Source: Candidatus Bathyarchaeota archaeon
Lineage (GTDB): Archaea > Thermoproteota > Bathyarchaeia > Bathyarchaeales > Bathycorpusculaceae
Assembly (NCBI GenBank): GCA_026014745.1
Contig: JAOZHS010000001.1
Coordinates: forward strand, 124,001 to 188,000
Direction of reading: 5' to 3'
Length of the DNA: 64,000 nucleotides
The translations under genes and the position numbers were made by a program. Each line of letters opens with the position of its first letter. Within the stretch, counting starts at the first letter, position 1. Below, one piece after another: positions 50,904-59,153 of this stretch. A model generated the notes under the pieces. It had not been told where the DNA came from. It did not search any database and worked only from the letters and a program-made list of their open reading frames with translations.

Positions 50904-52148
50904 ATGCAAAACCAAACCAACAAAACTTTCAACCACTACCTACTATTTTGGTCAGGTCAAATAACCTCTACACTAGGTTCATCAATCGTACAATTTGTCA
51001 TCATATGGTGGATAACCCTCCAAACGCAAAGCGGCATCTACCTCTCCTTGGCGGCGTTTCTGGGTCTAATGCCTGTTATACTATTGAGTCCCTTCGCTGG
51101 CGTGCTCATCGACCGATGGAACCGCAAAGCCCTAATCGCAATTGCAGACTCCGCACAGGCAATAGCTACATTTGCACTTATCATTCTGTTCTGGCTAGGG
51201 TTGGCGTCGGTTTGGAGTGTCCTTGTAATTCTTGCGGTTCGTGGCGTCTGCCAAGCATTCCATTCTCCAGCAGTCATCGCAGTTACCCCCTCAATGGTTC
51301 CCGTTGACAAGTTAAGTCGCATAAACGGACTCAGCTTCTTCTTTTCGGGAACAGTAAACTTGGTCGGTCCCGTGTTAGCGGCGTTGCTGTTGTCATTTTG
51401 GAGCCTCAACCAGATTCTTTGGGTCGACATCGCAACCTTCGCAGTCGCCATCGCCCCGTTATTAGCAATAAAAATTCCCTCTGTAGCCCAATCAAACGCA
51501 ACTCATCCTTCCTTTAAGGCGGATTTCAAACGGGGTTTTGTCCACATAAAAAGCCACCGTGGCTTTTTGCCTCTAATACTGCTTTCAATGCTGCTTAATT
51601 TGCTGATTACGCCTCTAACAACGCTTCTGCCTTACTTTATCAAATTTGATCACTTCGGCAGTGTTTCTGATTTAGCGTTGATAGAGGCAACCTTCGAGGG
51701 CGGCATTCTTGCTGGCGGGTTGATAATGTCGATGATTGTTGGTTTTAAGAGAAAAGCCCTCGTAATGGCTGTTTCATTTTACGCTATCTTCTTTGGGTAT
51801 CTGCTGTTTGCCCTTGCGCCAACAGGTTTTTTCCTATTTATGGCTGTGACCAGTTTGATGGCGGCTGTCTGTGTTCCTATCGTTAACGTGGTAGTGGCAA
51901 CTATTATCCAAACGGTTATTCCATTAGATATGCAGGGTCGGGTTAACTCTGTTAATTTGTCATTGGCTACTGCGGCAGCGCCCATCGGCATAATCGCGTC
52001 CGGGGTGCTTGTGACTTTTGTTGCAACTAACGTTCTCTTCGCCGTATGTGCCATCACGGGTTTAGTGGCGGTTACGTTGGTGTGGATGTTTACGGATATA
52101 CGGAGTGTAGAAAGAATGGAGTTACCGCAACAGAATTTGAGTGTGTAG
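50904..52148 (+). CDS. MFS exporter (MFS_3/EntS-like)
   Basis: Twelve-helix proton-driven exporter of 414 residues, related to enterobactin and macrolide efflux carriers. FWSGQITSTLGSSIVQFVIIWW in the first helix and LSPFAGVLIDRWNRK near 58-72 (the GxxxDrxxRk loop) are characteristic. AAGGAGA at 50890-50896 lies seven bases before ATG 50904, so the longer frame from 50853 is not used. It is divergent from the ArsR-type regulator. Its stop overlaps tRNA-Glu by two bases. Confidence 0.83.
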   Translation: MQNQTNKTFNHYLLFWSGQITSTLGSSIVQFVIIWWITLQTQSGIYLSLAAFLGLMPVILLSPFAGVLIDRWNRKALIAIADSAQAIATFALIILFWLGLASVWSVLVILAVRGVCQAFHSPAVIAVTPSMVPVDKLSRINGLSFFFSGTVNLVGPVLAALLLSFWSLNQILWVDIATFAVAIAPLLAIKIPSVAQSNATHPSFKADFKRGFVHIKSHRGFLPLILLSMLLNLLITPLTTLLPYFIKFDHFGSVSDLALIEATFEGGILAGGLIMSMIVGFKRKALVMAVSFYAIFFGYLLFALAPTGFFLFMAVTSLMAAVCVPIVNVVVATIIQTVIPLDMQGRVNSVNLSLATAAAPIGIIASGVLVTFVATNVLFAVCAITGLVAVTLVWMFTDIRSVERMELPQQNLSV

Positions 52149-52223
52149 TGCTCCGGCCGGGATTTGGACCCGGGTCGCCGACTCGAAAGGCCGGCATACT
52201 TGGCCGGACTATACTACCGGAGC
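52147..52223 (-). tRNA. tRNA-Glu(UUC)
   Basis: Acceptor stem GCTCCGG/CCGGAGC at 52217-52223 and 52148-52154, discriminator A at 52147, D-stem GUAU/GUAU, anticodon stem CCGGC/GUCGG with loop CUUUCGA (anticodon UUC), and T-arm CCGGG/CCCGG. No intron. CCA is not encoded, unlike in tRNA-Ser. The 3' end overlaps the MFS stop codon on the other strand by two bases. Confidence 0.95.
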
Positions 52224-52352
52224 ACAACTATGGAAAGCACAACCAAAATACAACTTCACTCGAATAAACCTTACCCTTCTATTACAAGTTGACAATGCAG
52301 TTTTCAGCGATTTTTAGGCGAGACCCTGCGGGTTTGTTATCTCGGCGGAGCG

Positions 52353-52886
52353 TTACTTTTTGGGTGTTTTCTTAGGTTTTTTAGTAAACAAAAACTCCGT
52401 TATCTGCTCAACAAGCTTGCCCGTTGACTCCGAACTTTTCTCAAGTTGCTGCACTCTTTTATCCAAATCATTCGAGATTATCCTGCCCTCAATGCGGTTC
52501 GCTGAGCGGAACATCAAAAGCATCTTGAAAACCTCTTTAACGGCTTCTTCTTGTTCTCTAGCTGAGGCAGATTTGATTCCTGCAACAATTGAGAGCAACT
52601 CGATGTAGTGCTCTTTTATTTTTAGTTCTGCATTAACTGAGGGGTCGGTTGGGAAGGCTATGCTTAGCGGAGTTTTCTTGGATAGTTCAGCCGCGGTGGG
52701 AAATCGGATAATGATGTCGCCACGTATCCATGATGCCACAAACTCGCTGACGTATTTGCGGACGTCTTGGTCTGAAAACAGGGGCTCTGCCTGCGGTTCG
52801 TTTTTTGGTTCGGGTTTGCTTTTTATTCGCACGCTAATTATGCCCTTATCGCTTGTGTTCCCTTGAGTTTGGGGTTCCTTGGACAC
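52353..52886 (-). CDS. Uncharacterised protein with coiled-coil tail
   Basis: Unrecognised protein of 177 residues. A disordered N-terminal 35 residues is followed by a mixed domain (DQDVRKYVSEFVASWIRGDI, then HYIELLSIVAGIKSASAREQ) and a C-terminal coiled coil ending in FTKKPKKTPKK. GTG 52886 is chosen over TTG 52934 because a TATA box at 52938-52946 places the transcript start near 52917. It is downstream of the HD gene on the same strand. Confidence 0.55.
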   Translation of the reverse strand: MSKEPQTQGNTSDKGIISVRIKSKPEPKNEPQAEPLFSDQDVRKYVSEFVASWIRGDIIIRFPTAAELSKKTPLSIAFPTDPSVNAELKIKEHYIELLSIVAGIKSASAREQEEAVKEVFKMLLMFRSANRIEGRIISNDLDKRVQQLEKSSESTGKLVEQITEFLFTKKPKKTPKK

Positions 52887-52937
52887 TTTACACGCTTCCC
52901 TGTAAACGTTTGTTGTTTGGTTCTTAAGCAACACCTA

Positions 52938-52946
52938 GTATTTAAG
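52938..52946 (-). promoter_or_regulatory. TATA box for the coiled-coil protein
   Basis: CTTAAATAC on the minus strand. Its position rules out the longer TTG start at 52934. Confidence 0.4.
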
Positions 52947-52962
52947 AAACAGCTTTGCAGCT

Positions 52963-54243
52963 CTAAAAAGAGATTTTTGTTGCTGAAGGGATTTTTCCTA
53001 AGATTTTGGCGGTTGCTTTCTCTACTTCGGCGCGGTGGGTCTGGTCGGTGTATACTCGTAGGATGTTCATGAAGCCCTTGAGGGTTTCAATAATCTTTGA
53101 GCTTTCACTGAGGCGTTGGAGCATTTTTTCTCCTGCTTGGCGCCGCGTGAACACGGGGATCTCCATGGATTCCATGAGTACCGCGTGATGGTAAGGTACC
53201 GACGCGACAGTTGGTACATCAATTATGACTGCGTCAAGGTCTACTTGGGCTTCTTTGGCGATTTCGCTCTGTATCTGCCGGCGGTAGGATTCTCGTCCAA
53301 ATAAGTTTGAACTCAGGGTGTCTTTTTCGTAGAAGGTACGTTCGTAGGCGCATTTGAGCATGCGGCGGTTTTCAAGGTTGTTTATGATTTCTTGGGAGGC
53401 TTTGCATCTTTTGAGTGCAGTCCACACCGTGTAATCGTCCAGCTCCAGGTATTCTTCGGGGGTTGTAAAGCTGGTTAAGTTGAGTTCGTTGTTGGCTTTC
53501 TCCATGGCGGCGGCTAGCATAATTTGGGCAGCTCTTCCCACACGATGGAAATAGATGCTTTTGAACGATTCAATACGGGCAATCATGAATGCCTCTAGTG
53601 CTGAGAGCGCCCCCAACTCTACTGCCAAGTTCTCACCTAAAATGTCAAGTGCATGGATTAGGCGGTAAACATCTATGAAGCCATACTCTGCACCCGTGTG
53701 GTAAGTGTCGCGCATAATGTAGTCCTGTTTATCCACATCCACTGCGCTGCTGATGATTTGGTCCAAAAACGCCCTGCTTGGCTTATGTAACTTGCCTACC
53801 GCTAAGGCGGCGACTTGTCGGGGGTCAAAGCCTCTTTTGGAGAGTTTGTCGGCTAATTCACTTTTCTCAATAATCCATGCGGTTAGGTCTTCATGGGTTT
53901 TTTCAAGGTTTTTTATTAACAGATGCTCAAACACGTGGGAGAAGGGACCATGTCCACAGTCATGAAGTAGGGCGGCGATGCGGCAGACATCCACTTCTTC
54001 GTCGTTGACTACGCGGGAGATGTTGGGGTTAACCAGCACTTGACCTGCAAGATACATGACGCCTAAGCTGTGTTCGAAGCGCGTATGGTTGGCGCCGGGG
54101 TACACGTATTCTGAGCCTGCCAGTTGGCGGAGTCTACGTAGCCGCTGCATGGGGTAGGAGTCAATGATGATTTTTTCTGCATCCGTAACGTAGACATATC
54201 CATGGACGGGGTCTTTGATTTCTCCCCAGTAAGCTTTCGGCAC
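52963..54243 (-). CDS. HD-superfamily phosphohydrolase (COG1078)
   Basis: Metal-dependent phosphohydrolase of about 426 residues, related to dGTPases and SAMHD1, probably cleaving dNTPs or other nucleotides. ANHTRFEHSLGVMYLAGQ near residue 52 supplies the first His, and ALLHDCGHGPFSHVFEHL near 91 is the HD pair. A later DYIMRDTYHTG near 184 supplies the last Asp. GTG 54243 is preferred, with GAGGT six bases upstream. It is divergent from thymidylate kinase, which fits a nucleotide-pool role. Confidence 0.88.
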   Translation of the reverse strand: MPKAYWGEIKDPVHGYVYVTDAEKIIIDSYPMQRLRRLRQLAGSEYVYPGANHTRFEHSLGVMYLAGQVLVNPNISRVVNDEEVDVCRIAALLHDCGHGPFSHVFEHLLIKNLEKTHEDLTAWIIEKSELADKLSKRGFDPRQVAALAVGKLHKPSRAFLDQIISSAVDVDKQDYIMRDTYHTGAEYGFIDVYRLIHALDILGENLAVELGALSALEAFMIARIESFKSIYFHRVGRAAQIMLAAAMEKANNELNLTSFTTPEEYLELDDYTVWTALKRCKASQEIINNLENRRMLKCAYERTFYEKDTLSSNLFGRESYRRQIQSEIAKEAQVDLDAVIIDVPTVASVPYHHAVLMESMEIPVFTRRQAGEKMLQRLSESSKIIETLKGFMNILRVYTDQTHRAEVEKATAKILGKIPSATKISF

Positions 54244-54318
54244 AACCAAACCTCGTTGTAAGCTATATTTAGGTAACTTCCATTAATGTGTAACGCTAAA
54301 CCCAAGGAGTAGACGGAC

Positions 54319-54930
54319 ACGGCAAAAAAAGGCGTTTTTCTGGTTATCGAAGGCTTGGATGGAAGCGGAAAAACCACCCAAGCTCAGTTGCTGGCCAAAA
54401 AATTAGCTCCAAACTACCCAATTTTCCTCACTGCTGAGCCAAGTTACGGCAAGACGGGCACCTTCATTCGCGAATGCTGCCTCTATGAACAACAGCGTCT
54501 TCCCACAGAAGCCGAAGCCCTTCTCTTCGCCGCAGACCGCATTGAACACATGTATAACGAAATCAAGCCTGCATTAGAGGAGGGTAAACTTGTGATTTGC
54601 GACCGCTACCTTTACTCGTCGTTGGCTTATCAGGGTAGTGCAGGGCTGAGTTTAGATTGGATAAAAACCATCAATGCTAGGGCTTTGCAGCCGGATTTTA
54701 GTGTGCTTTTGGATGTGCCTGCGGAACGTGTGCTTGAGCGATTGCAACGGCGTAAATCAGTGATGGAAACGTTGGAGACTCAGCAGAAAGTCCGCGAAAT
54801 CTATATGCAGTATGTGGAGAAAGGCGAGTTGATTTGTGTTGACGGGGACCGTTCAAGAGAGGTTGTGGCACAGGATTTGTATGAGCGGGTTCTGGGCTTA
54901 CTTAAAACTGCTGAGAGTTTTGTGCCGTAA
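54319..54930 (+). CDS. tmk: Thymidylate kinase, apparent ACG start
   Basis: Phosphorylates dTMP to dTDP. The first ATG/GTG/TTG in frame is TTG 54355, which would cut into the P-loop GLDGSGKTT and delete the first beta strand. Reading back gives an ideal N-terminus, (M)AKKGVFLVIEGLDGSGKTT, starting at ACG 54319, with GGAG at 54306-54309 nine bases upstream and a stop at 54310-54312. The remaining motifs are normal: TAEPSYG, CDRYLYSSLAYQ, and a RRKSV lid. The product is 203 residues. ACG may be a true non-AUG start or a point change or sequencing error from ATG. Confidence 0.88.
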   Translation, partial: TAKKGVFLVIEGLDGSGKTTQAQLLAKKLAPNYPIFLTAEPSYGKTGTFIRECCLYEQQRLPTEAEALLFAADRIEHMYNEIKPALEEGKLVICDRYLYSSLAYQGSAGLSLDWIKTINARALQPDFSVLLDVPAERVLERLQRRKSVMETLETQQKVREIYMQYVEKGELICVDGDRSREVVAQDLYERVLGLLKTAESFVP

Positions 54931-55000
54931 ACCTATCTGCATTCTTTAGGCTACATATTTCTAATATTTACAAAAAGAAGAGAAGAAGGGGGGTGGCGGT

Positions 55001-56116
55001 TTAGTCTTCTCTCCACTTAAACAGTTTAACTGCCAAAGTGAAGATAACCACCGTTATGACTGCAAGGACAACAATGTCAAAGATTGCGTTTGGTATGTTG
55101 TTGTACACCATGACGTTGTTTAAGCCTTCAGTCACGTAGAATAATGGCAGTACGTGGGCGAAGGCTTGCAGGTACTCGGGCATGCTGCTGATGGGGAAAA
55201 ACGTGCCTGCCAAGAACATCATGGGGAATGTGACGATGTTGCCGATGACGCCTGCTGTTTCAGGACTCTTGGTTACTGTGCCGACCAGCATACCTAACGC
55301 TGCAAAGAGCATTGGACCCAAAACCAAGAAGGGTATTAACCATGGTGATAGGGTAACGTGGGCGCCGAAGACTAAGATGCCGACGCCGACCATCAAAAGG
55401 AACCCTGCAATTGTGAGCACGATGTACCAGATGACTTTGGAAGTTAACCACTCCATCTTGGTTAGTGGGGTCAGGGAGAGCTGTTTGAAGAGCTTGTTCT
55501 TCTTGTATTCCGAGGATATGTTGACTAGGGAGAACATTGGGCTGGTTAGGATGGAGAAACCGATTAAGCCTGGGATAAGGAAGTCGACGTAATTGGTTTG
55601 TTGGGTGTTGACGGTGGCGGTGGTCATGCCAATGACGTTGGTTCCGTTGTATCTTTGCAGGTTGAAGTAGTTGGCGTATCCACTAACGGTTCCGCTGACT
55701 ATGCCACTGGTGCTCGAGGCTGGGTTGCCATAAACTGTAATGTTCACTTTGTTTCCAGCAATATAGTCCGCTGAGAAATGTGCAGGTATAACTATGCCAT
55801 CCGATGCCGAATGCGAGGCTAAGTAATCAGCAAAATTCTCTGAAGCATTAACCGTTATCACTCTGATAGTGCTTGATTCGTTAAGTGCCGATAGAAATTG
55901 GGAGCCAATATCCATCTGAGGCACCGCAAATGGACCCGTATCTTGGTTTTGTACATAGACATTTACGGTTCCGGAGCTGCCGCCTGAAAAGATGGCGCCG
56001 AAAATCAAAATCAAGATTACTGGGAAAATTAACCCGAAGAATAATCCGAATTTGTTACGTAGATATCCGACACTGAATACTTTAAAGTCTGCAAATATGC
56101 GTTTTGGATTTGCCAT
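55001..56116 (-). CDS. ABC-2 type transporter permease
   Basis: Membrane subunit of an ABC exporter, 371 residues. One N-terminal helix (FGLFFGLIFPVILILIFGAI) is followed by a large extracellular domain of about 130 residues with several N-x-S/T sites, then five helices, including GLIGFSILTSPMFS and GNIVTFPMMFLAGTFFPI, the ABC-2 signature region. Its ATPase gene ends three bases upstream on the same strand. The substrate is unknown; relatives export drugs, lipids or polysaccharides. Confidence 0.85.
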   Translation of the reverse strand: MANPKRIFADFKVFSVGYLRNKFGLFFGLIFPVILILIFGAIFSGGSSGTVNVYVQNQDTGPFAVPQMDIGSQFLSALNESSTIRVITVNASENFADYLASHSASDGIVIPAHFSADYIAGNKVNITVYGNPASSTSGIVSGTVSGYANYFNLQRYNGTNVIGMTTATVNTQQTNYVDFLIPGLIGFSILTSPMFSLVNISSEYKKNKLFKQLSLTPLTKMEWLTSKVIWYIVLTIAGFLLMVGVGILVFGAHVTLSPWLIPFLVLGPMLFAALGMLVGTVTKSPETAGVIGNIVTFPMMFLAGTFFPISSMPEYLQAFAHVLPLFYVTEGLNNVMVYNNIPNAIFDIVVLAVITVVIFTLAVKLFKWRED

Positions 56117-56118
56117 AT

Positions 56119-57081
56119 TTAGCGCCTCCGTTTTTTACTTTTGTTTTCCTCTGTTGGCATCTCTTCTGACGATTCGCCAAGGGGTTCGCTGACGAGTTTT
56201 ATGAAAACGTCGTCGAGGCTATCCATTCGAGTTTGAATGTTGCCCCAATCCATTCCAGACTGCTCTGCCGCTGCTAACGCTGCTAAAGCATCAATTCTCT
56301 TTTTGAGGGGAATTGTGATTACTTCTTTAGCTGCGTCGAAGTCTACCTGTAATTCCGTGTTAGCTTTTATGTAGTCAGCTAATTTTTGGTCGCCCTGTAT
56401 TTCTAGGCGTTCGCCTGAGCCATGTTTCTGGATGATCTCTTCGGTGGTCCCCATAGCAACGATGTGGCCGTGATCCATGATTGCAACTCTGTCGCTTAGT
56501 TGTTGGGCTTCGTCTAAGTAGTGGGTGGTTAAGATGATGGTTTTGCCTTTGGCTTTAAGGCGGCGGATGACTTCCCAGATGGCGCGTCGCGCATTAGGGT
56601 CCAAGCCTGTGGTTGGTTCGTCAAGAAAGAGCAACTCTGGCGAGTTAACCAGTGAGAGGGCAAGACCTGTTTTTTGTTTTTGCCCGCCGGAGAGGTTTTC
56701 AAAGTTTGTGTTTGCCATATCTTCTAAAAGAACCTCTCGCAGAATCTGGTCTGCGTCAACTTTGGTGTCAAATAGACTTGCGTAGTAGTTGATGGCTTCT
56801 CTGGGCGTTGTCTTTTCGAAGAACGTGAAGTTCTGGGGGATGACGCCGATTTTTTTGTGTAGCGCATACCCATTTTTCCAGGGGTCGAAGCCGAGGATTT
56901 TGACGTCTCCGGCGTCGCGTTCACGCAGTCCTTCCATGATTTCGATGGTTGTGGTTTTGCCTGCGCCGTTAGGTCCCAGTAGCCCGAAGACTTCGCCTTC
57001 TTTGACGTCGAAGCTGATGCCGTCAACTGCTTTGAGGCTGCCATACGCTTTTTTAAGTGAGGTCACTTCAATCGGTAACAT
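56119..57081 (-). CDS. ABC transporter ATPase (DrrA-like)
   Basis: ATP-binding subunit of the exporter with the following permease. Walker A is GPNGAGKTT at residues 36-44, the Q-loop is IPQNFTFFE, the signature is NLSGGQKQK near 134-142 and Walker B is LLFLDEPTTGLD near 155-166. Residues 230-300 form the extra C-terminal domain (DUF4162-like) seen in DrrA/CcmA-type ATPases. The C-terminus is a charged KSKKRRR tail. It has 320 residues. Confidence 0.92.
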   Translation of the reverse strand: MLPIEVTSLKKAYGSLKAVDGISFDVKEGEVFGLLGPNGAGKTTTIEIMEGLRERDAGDVKILGFDPWKNGYALHKKIGVIPQNFTFFEKTTPREAINYYASLFDTKVDADQILREVLLEDMANTNFENLSGGQKQKTGLALSLVNSPELLFLDEPTTGLDPNARRAIWEVIRRLKAKGKTIILTTHYLDEAQQLSDRVAIMDHGHIVAMGTTEEIIQKHGSGERLEIQGDQKLADYIKANTELQVDFDAAKEVITIPLKKRIDALAALAAAEQSGMDWGNIQTRMDSLDDVFIKLVSEPLGESSEEMPTEENKSKKRRR

Positions 57082-57190
57082 GCCTAATTTGGCTCCTTTT
57101 GGATTTTAAAGGATAAATTGGTTCTTTTCTTAGGTACATTATGGGACAGATATAACTTTCGGCTATAACCACAATATCCGCATTTACAGT

Positions 57191-57712
57191 TTATATAGCG
57201 CTGTCGGGGGCTGTTTCTTTGAGAATTTTTCGTTTGGATGATGAGTTGACAAAATTTACAATAATTTCAACCAATTCCTGCGGCGAAAGATAACGTGGCC
57301 CACGCTCATGAAACACCTGCACCTCAAAGGTTTCCTTACCAAACCCCGTTCGCAACATGTAATAATCAAACTTTAACGCCTTCTTCTTGTCCCCGTTTAC
57401 TTTATAGTAACGTATGGAGCAGAAAAAATCCAAACTGCCCATGCGGGTTTTATTTATTGTTTCGAGGGCTTTTTTGAGTTCTTCAGCATCGATAAAGGTG
57501 AAGGCATCCTCTTCTGCTATGCCAAACTCAAAAATTACTCTACCCTCGGGGAGGGTGGGGTTTGCGACTTCTTCAAAACTAAACTCTCTACGATTAACCT
57601 CTTGGAGAACTTGGATTAGTTTTTGCTGAAGTTGACGACTGGACAGGGTAGTTTTGAATTTATCAATGTGGTGGATGTTTTGGGGAAAGTTTTGATAATA
57701 ACCCAGCGTCAA
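57191..57712 (-). CDS. Uncharacterised protein in operon with p27-like gene
   Basis: Unrecognised 173-residue protein with an alternating alpha/beta pattern (KLIQVLQEVNRREFSFEEV, EGRVIFEFGIAEEDAFTFID, LDFFCSIRYYKVNGDKKKAL). The middle block KALKFDYYMLRTGFGKETFE and the end GPRYLSPQELVEIIVNFVN look well ordered, with no membrane helix or zinc site. It starts ten bases after the p27-like gene stops, so the two are co-transcribed. No function is known. Confidence 0.6.
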   Translation of the reverse strand: MTLGYYQNFPQNIHHIDKFKTTLSSRQLQQKLIQVLQEVNRREFSFEEVANPTLPEGRVIFEFGIAEEDAFTFIDAEELKKALETINKTRMGSLDFFCSIRYYKVNGDKKKALKFDYYMLRTGFGKETFEVQVFHERGPRYLSPQELVEIIVNFVNSSSKRKILKETAPDSAI

Positions 57713-57722
57713 AGGGGTCGCT

Positions 57723-58100
57723 TCAGGTTTTCATTTTTTTAATTTTATCCAGACTGTTAAGTAGCTCGCTTAGAGCCAAGGTGAGTTTTTGGATTTCGTC
57801 TATGTCCTCGGTTTTTTCTATGCGAGCCTGCAAATCAGCTACTTTGGCCATTAGAGTGGCTTCGAGTTTATCGTATGGTCCATTAGAGGCGGCGGTTGGG
57901 TTGGCGGCTTGTTTGGGTGGTTCTTCGCCTTCTTTGACGATGATGACTTTTTTCTCGTCTTTAGCGCACCATAGGGTGCCGTTTTTTAGTCGGAATAGGG
58001 GGGACGCGCAGACCGGGCAGGAGAGGTCGGTTAGGGTGGCGCCTTGCCGCAGTAATTCAGCCATACGTTTGATGGGAGTGTTCTGTTTGTCTGGTTGCAT
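57723..58100 (-). CDS. Autoantigen p27-like zinc protein
   Basis: Protein of about 125 residues belonging to the Sjogren's/scleroderma autoantigen 1 family (PF06677), whose archaeal role is unknown. RMAELLRQGATLTDLSCPVC and LWCAKDEKKV provide a C-x2-C...C zinc element near residues 29-52, and the C-terminus is a coiled coil (EATLMAKVADLQARIEKTED). ATG 58100 is used, behind a GGGGT site. The TATA box at 58132-58139 is shared with the divergent UPF0147 gene. Confidence 0.8.
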   Translation of the reverse strand: MQPDKQNTPIKRMAELLRQGATLTDLSCPVCASPLFRLKNGTLWCAKDEKKVIIVKEGEEPPKQAANPTAASNGPYDKLEATLMAKVADLQARIEKTEDIDEIQKLTLALSELLNSLDKIKKMKT

Positions 58101-58131
58101 ATAAGACCCCAAAGTAAATACGTGTCAATGC

Positions 58132-58139
58132 TTATATAA
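58132..58139. promoter_or_regulatory. Symmetric TATA box serving two divergent genes
   Basis: TTATATAA is its own complement. Starts about 26 bases away on each side fall at about 58110 (p27-like gene, ATG 58100) and 58163 (UPF0147 gene, ATG 58176). No other TATA-like element lies in the 75-base gap. Confidence 0.5.
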
Positions 58140-58175
58140 CTGCTCACTGCCTCATCAGTGGAAGGGGAATTATTT

Positions 58176-58454
58176 ATGGTTCGGAAAAAGAAAGCTGAAG
58201 AATACGAAGCTAAAATTAAGCAGGCTTTAGTTGTGCTGGGCGAAGTTTCTGAAGATAGCACGACTCCACGTAACATTCGGCGAAGCGCCAAAGACGCCAT
58301 GAACGCTCTGCAAGGCACCGAATACACCGCCGCAGTGAAGGCTTCTAACGCGGTTGCGCTCCTAGACGAGATTCTCCAAGACCCTAACATGCCACCCTAC
58401 ACCAGAGTTAAACTCTGGAACGTTATGAGCTTCATAGAAGCCATAAAAGATTAA
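58176..58454 (+). CDS. UPF0147 family protein
   Basis: Small helical archaeal protein of 92 residues, function unknown. The family core is present: VLGEVSEDSTTPRNIRRSAK, then VALLDEILQDPNMPPYTRVK and a final LWNVMSFIEAIK. ATG 58176 is preferred over the frame's first codon at 58158 because GGAAGGGG (58160-58167) lies eight bases before it and the predicted transcript starts near 58163. Confidence 0.88.
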   Translation: MVRKKKAEEYEAKIKQALVVLGEVSEDSTTPRNIRRSAKDAMNALQGTEYTAAVKASNAVALLDEILQDPNMPPYTRVKLWNVMSFIEAIKD

Positions 58455-58529
58455 GCCGACATACGGCTACTGTTTTCTTTCTAAATTTAGTTGCTTGCTA
58501 TGATTTGTAAGGGAATATCAGATTGGCTG

Positions 58530-58991
58530 TTATTTTTGTTTGGCTGCTTTTTTGCATTCTTTGTATGACTTGGCACAATGTATGCAGCAAAACGCCATCT
58601 CTACGCCGTCTATGACTTCGCGGTAGGCGCCTTCGTAAACTTTACAGCCGCAATGTGCACAGACGTCAAGGCTGGGTTCAATGGCTATGGTTACCAGCTC
58701 GGCGAAGCGTTTGAAGAGACCTGTGCAGAGTTCTCTGCCTGCAGGGGTTAGCTCGAAGATTTTGCGTTCTTTTTCGCCGACGGGTTTTTCGGTGTGGGTA
58801 ACGAGTCCTTTTTCTTCAAGTTGCTGTAGGAAGGGGTAGACGAGGCTGGGGCTGATTTCTTTTTTGACGCGTCGTTTGAATTGGCTGATTATGCTATATC
58901 CGTGGACGGGGCCTTCGTAGAGTATGGTGAGTATGTAGAAGCGGCTAAAATCGCTGAGTAACTCGTCTATGTTGTCGGGTTTTGTTGCCAT
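58530..58991 (-). CDS. PadR-type regulator with TRASH-like metal tail
   Basis: Winged-helix transcription regulator of 153 residues. The PadR domain covers residues 12-95 (YILTILYEGPVHGYSIISQF, SLVYPFLQQLEEKGLV). The C-terminal 45 residues carry CAHCGCKVYEGAYREV followed by FCCIHCAKSYKE, matching the TRASH metal-binding pattern seen in metal-sensing archaeal regulators. It probably responds to a heavy metal or to redox state. A palindrome at 59041-59048 overlaps its TATA box. The divergent FAD dehydrogenase is a possible target. Confidence 0.8.
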   Translation of the reverse strand: MATKPDNIDELLSDFSRFYILTILYEGPVHGYSIISQFKRRVKKEISPSLVYPFLQQLEEKGLVTHTEKPVGEKERKIFELTPAGRELCTGLFKRFAELVTIAIEPSLDVCAHCGCKVYEGAYREVIDGVEMAFCCIHCAKSYKECKKAAKQK

Positions 58992-59040
58992 TTGTGTTCT
59001 TCTTTTGACTGTGTCGGTTTGTTGTAATAAATGTTTATCA

Positions 59041-59048
59041 GATATATC
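59041..59048. promoter_or_regulatory. GATATATC palindrome in the padR/FAD promoter region
   Basis: A perfect eight-base palindrome that coincides with a TATA box for the PadR-type gene (start near 59018). A GATATC repeats at 59063-59068. It is a candidate autoregulatory operator. Confidence 0.35.
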
Positions 59049-59153
59049 TTAAAAATACACACGATATCCGCCCGTTTCACTCAAGCTTGGGGGCACTAAC
59101 AAATATATTGCACCTGTTATATGTAATTCAGGGTTCCAGGGGAGAGATTTCCT

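Noticed and set aside
52046-52267. Plus-strand 73-codon frame
   Set aside because: It overlaps the end of the MFS exporter and the whole tRNA-Glu gene, so it is a chance frame.
54355-54930. Thymidylate kinase starting at TTG 54355
   Set aside because: This start would begin inside the P-loop and remove the first beta strand, which cannot give an active enzyme of this fold.
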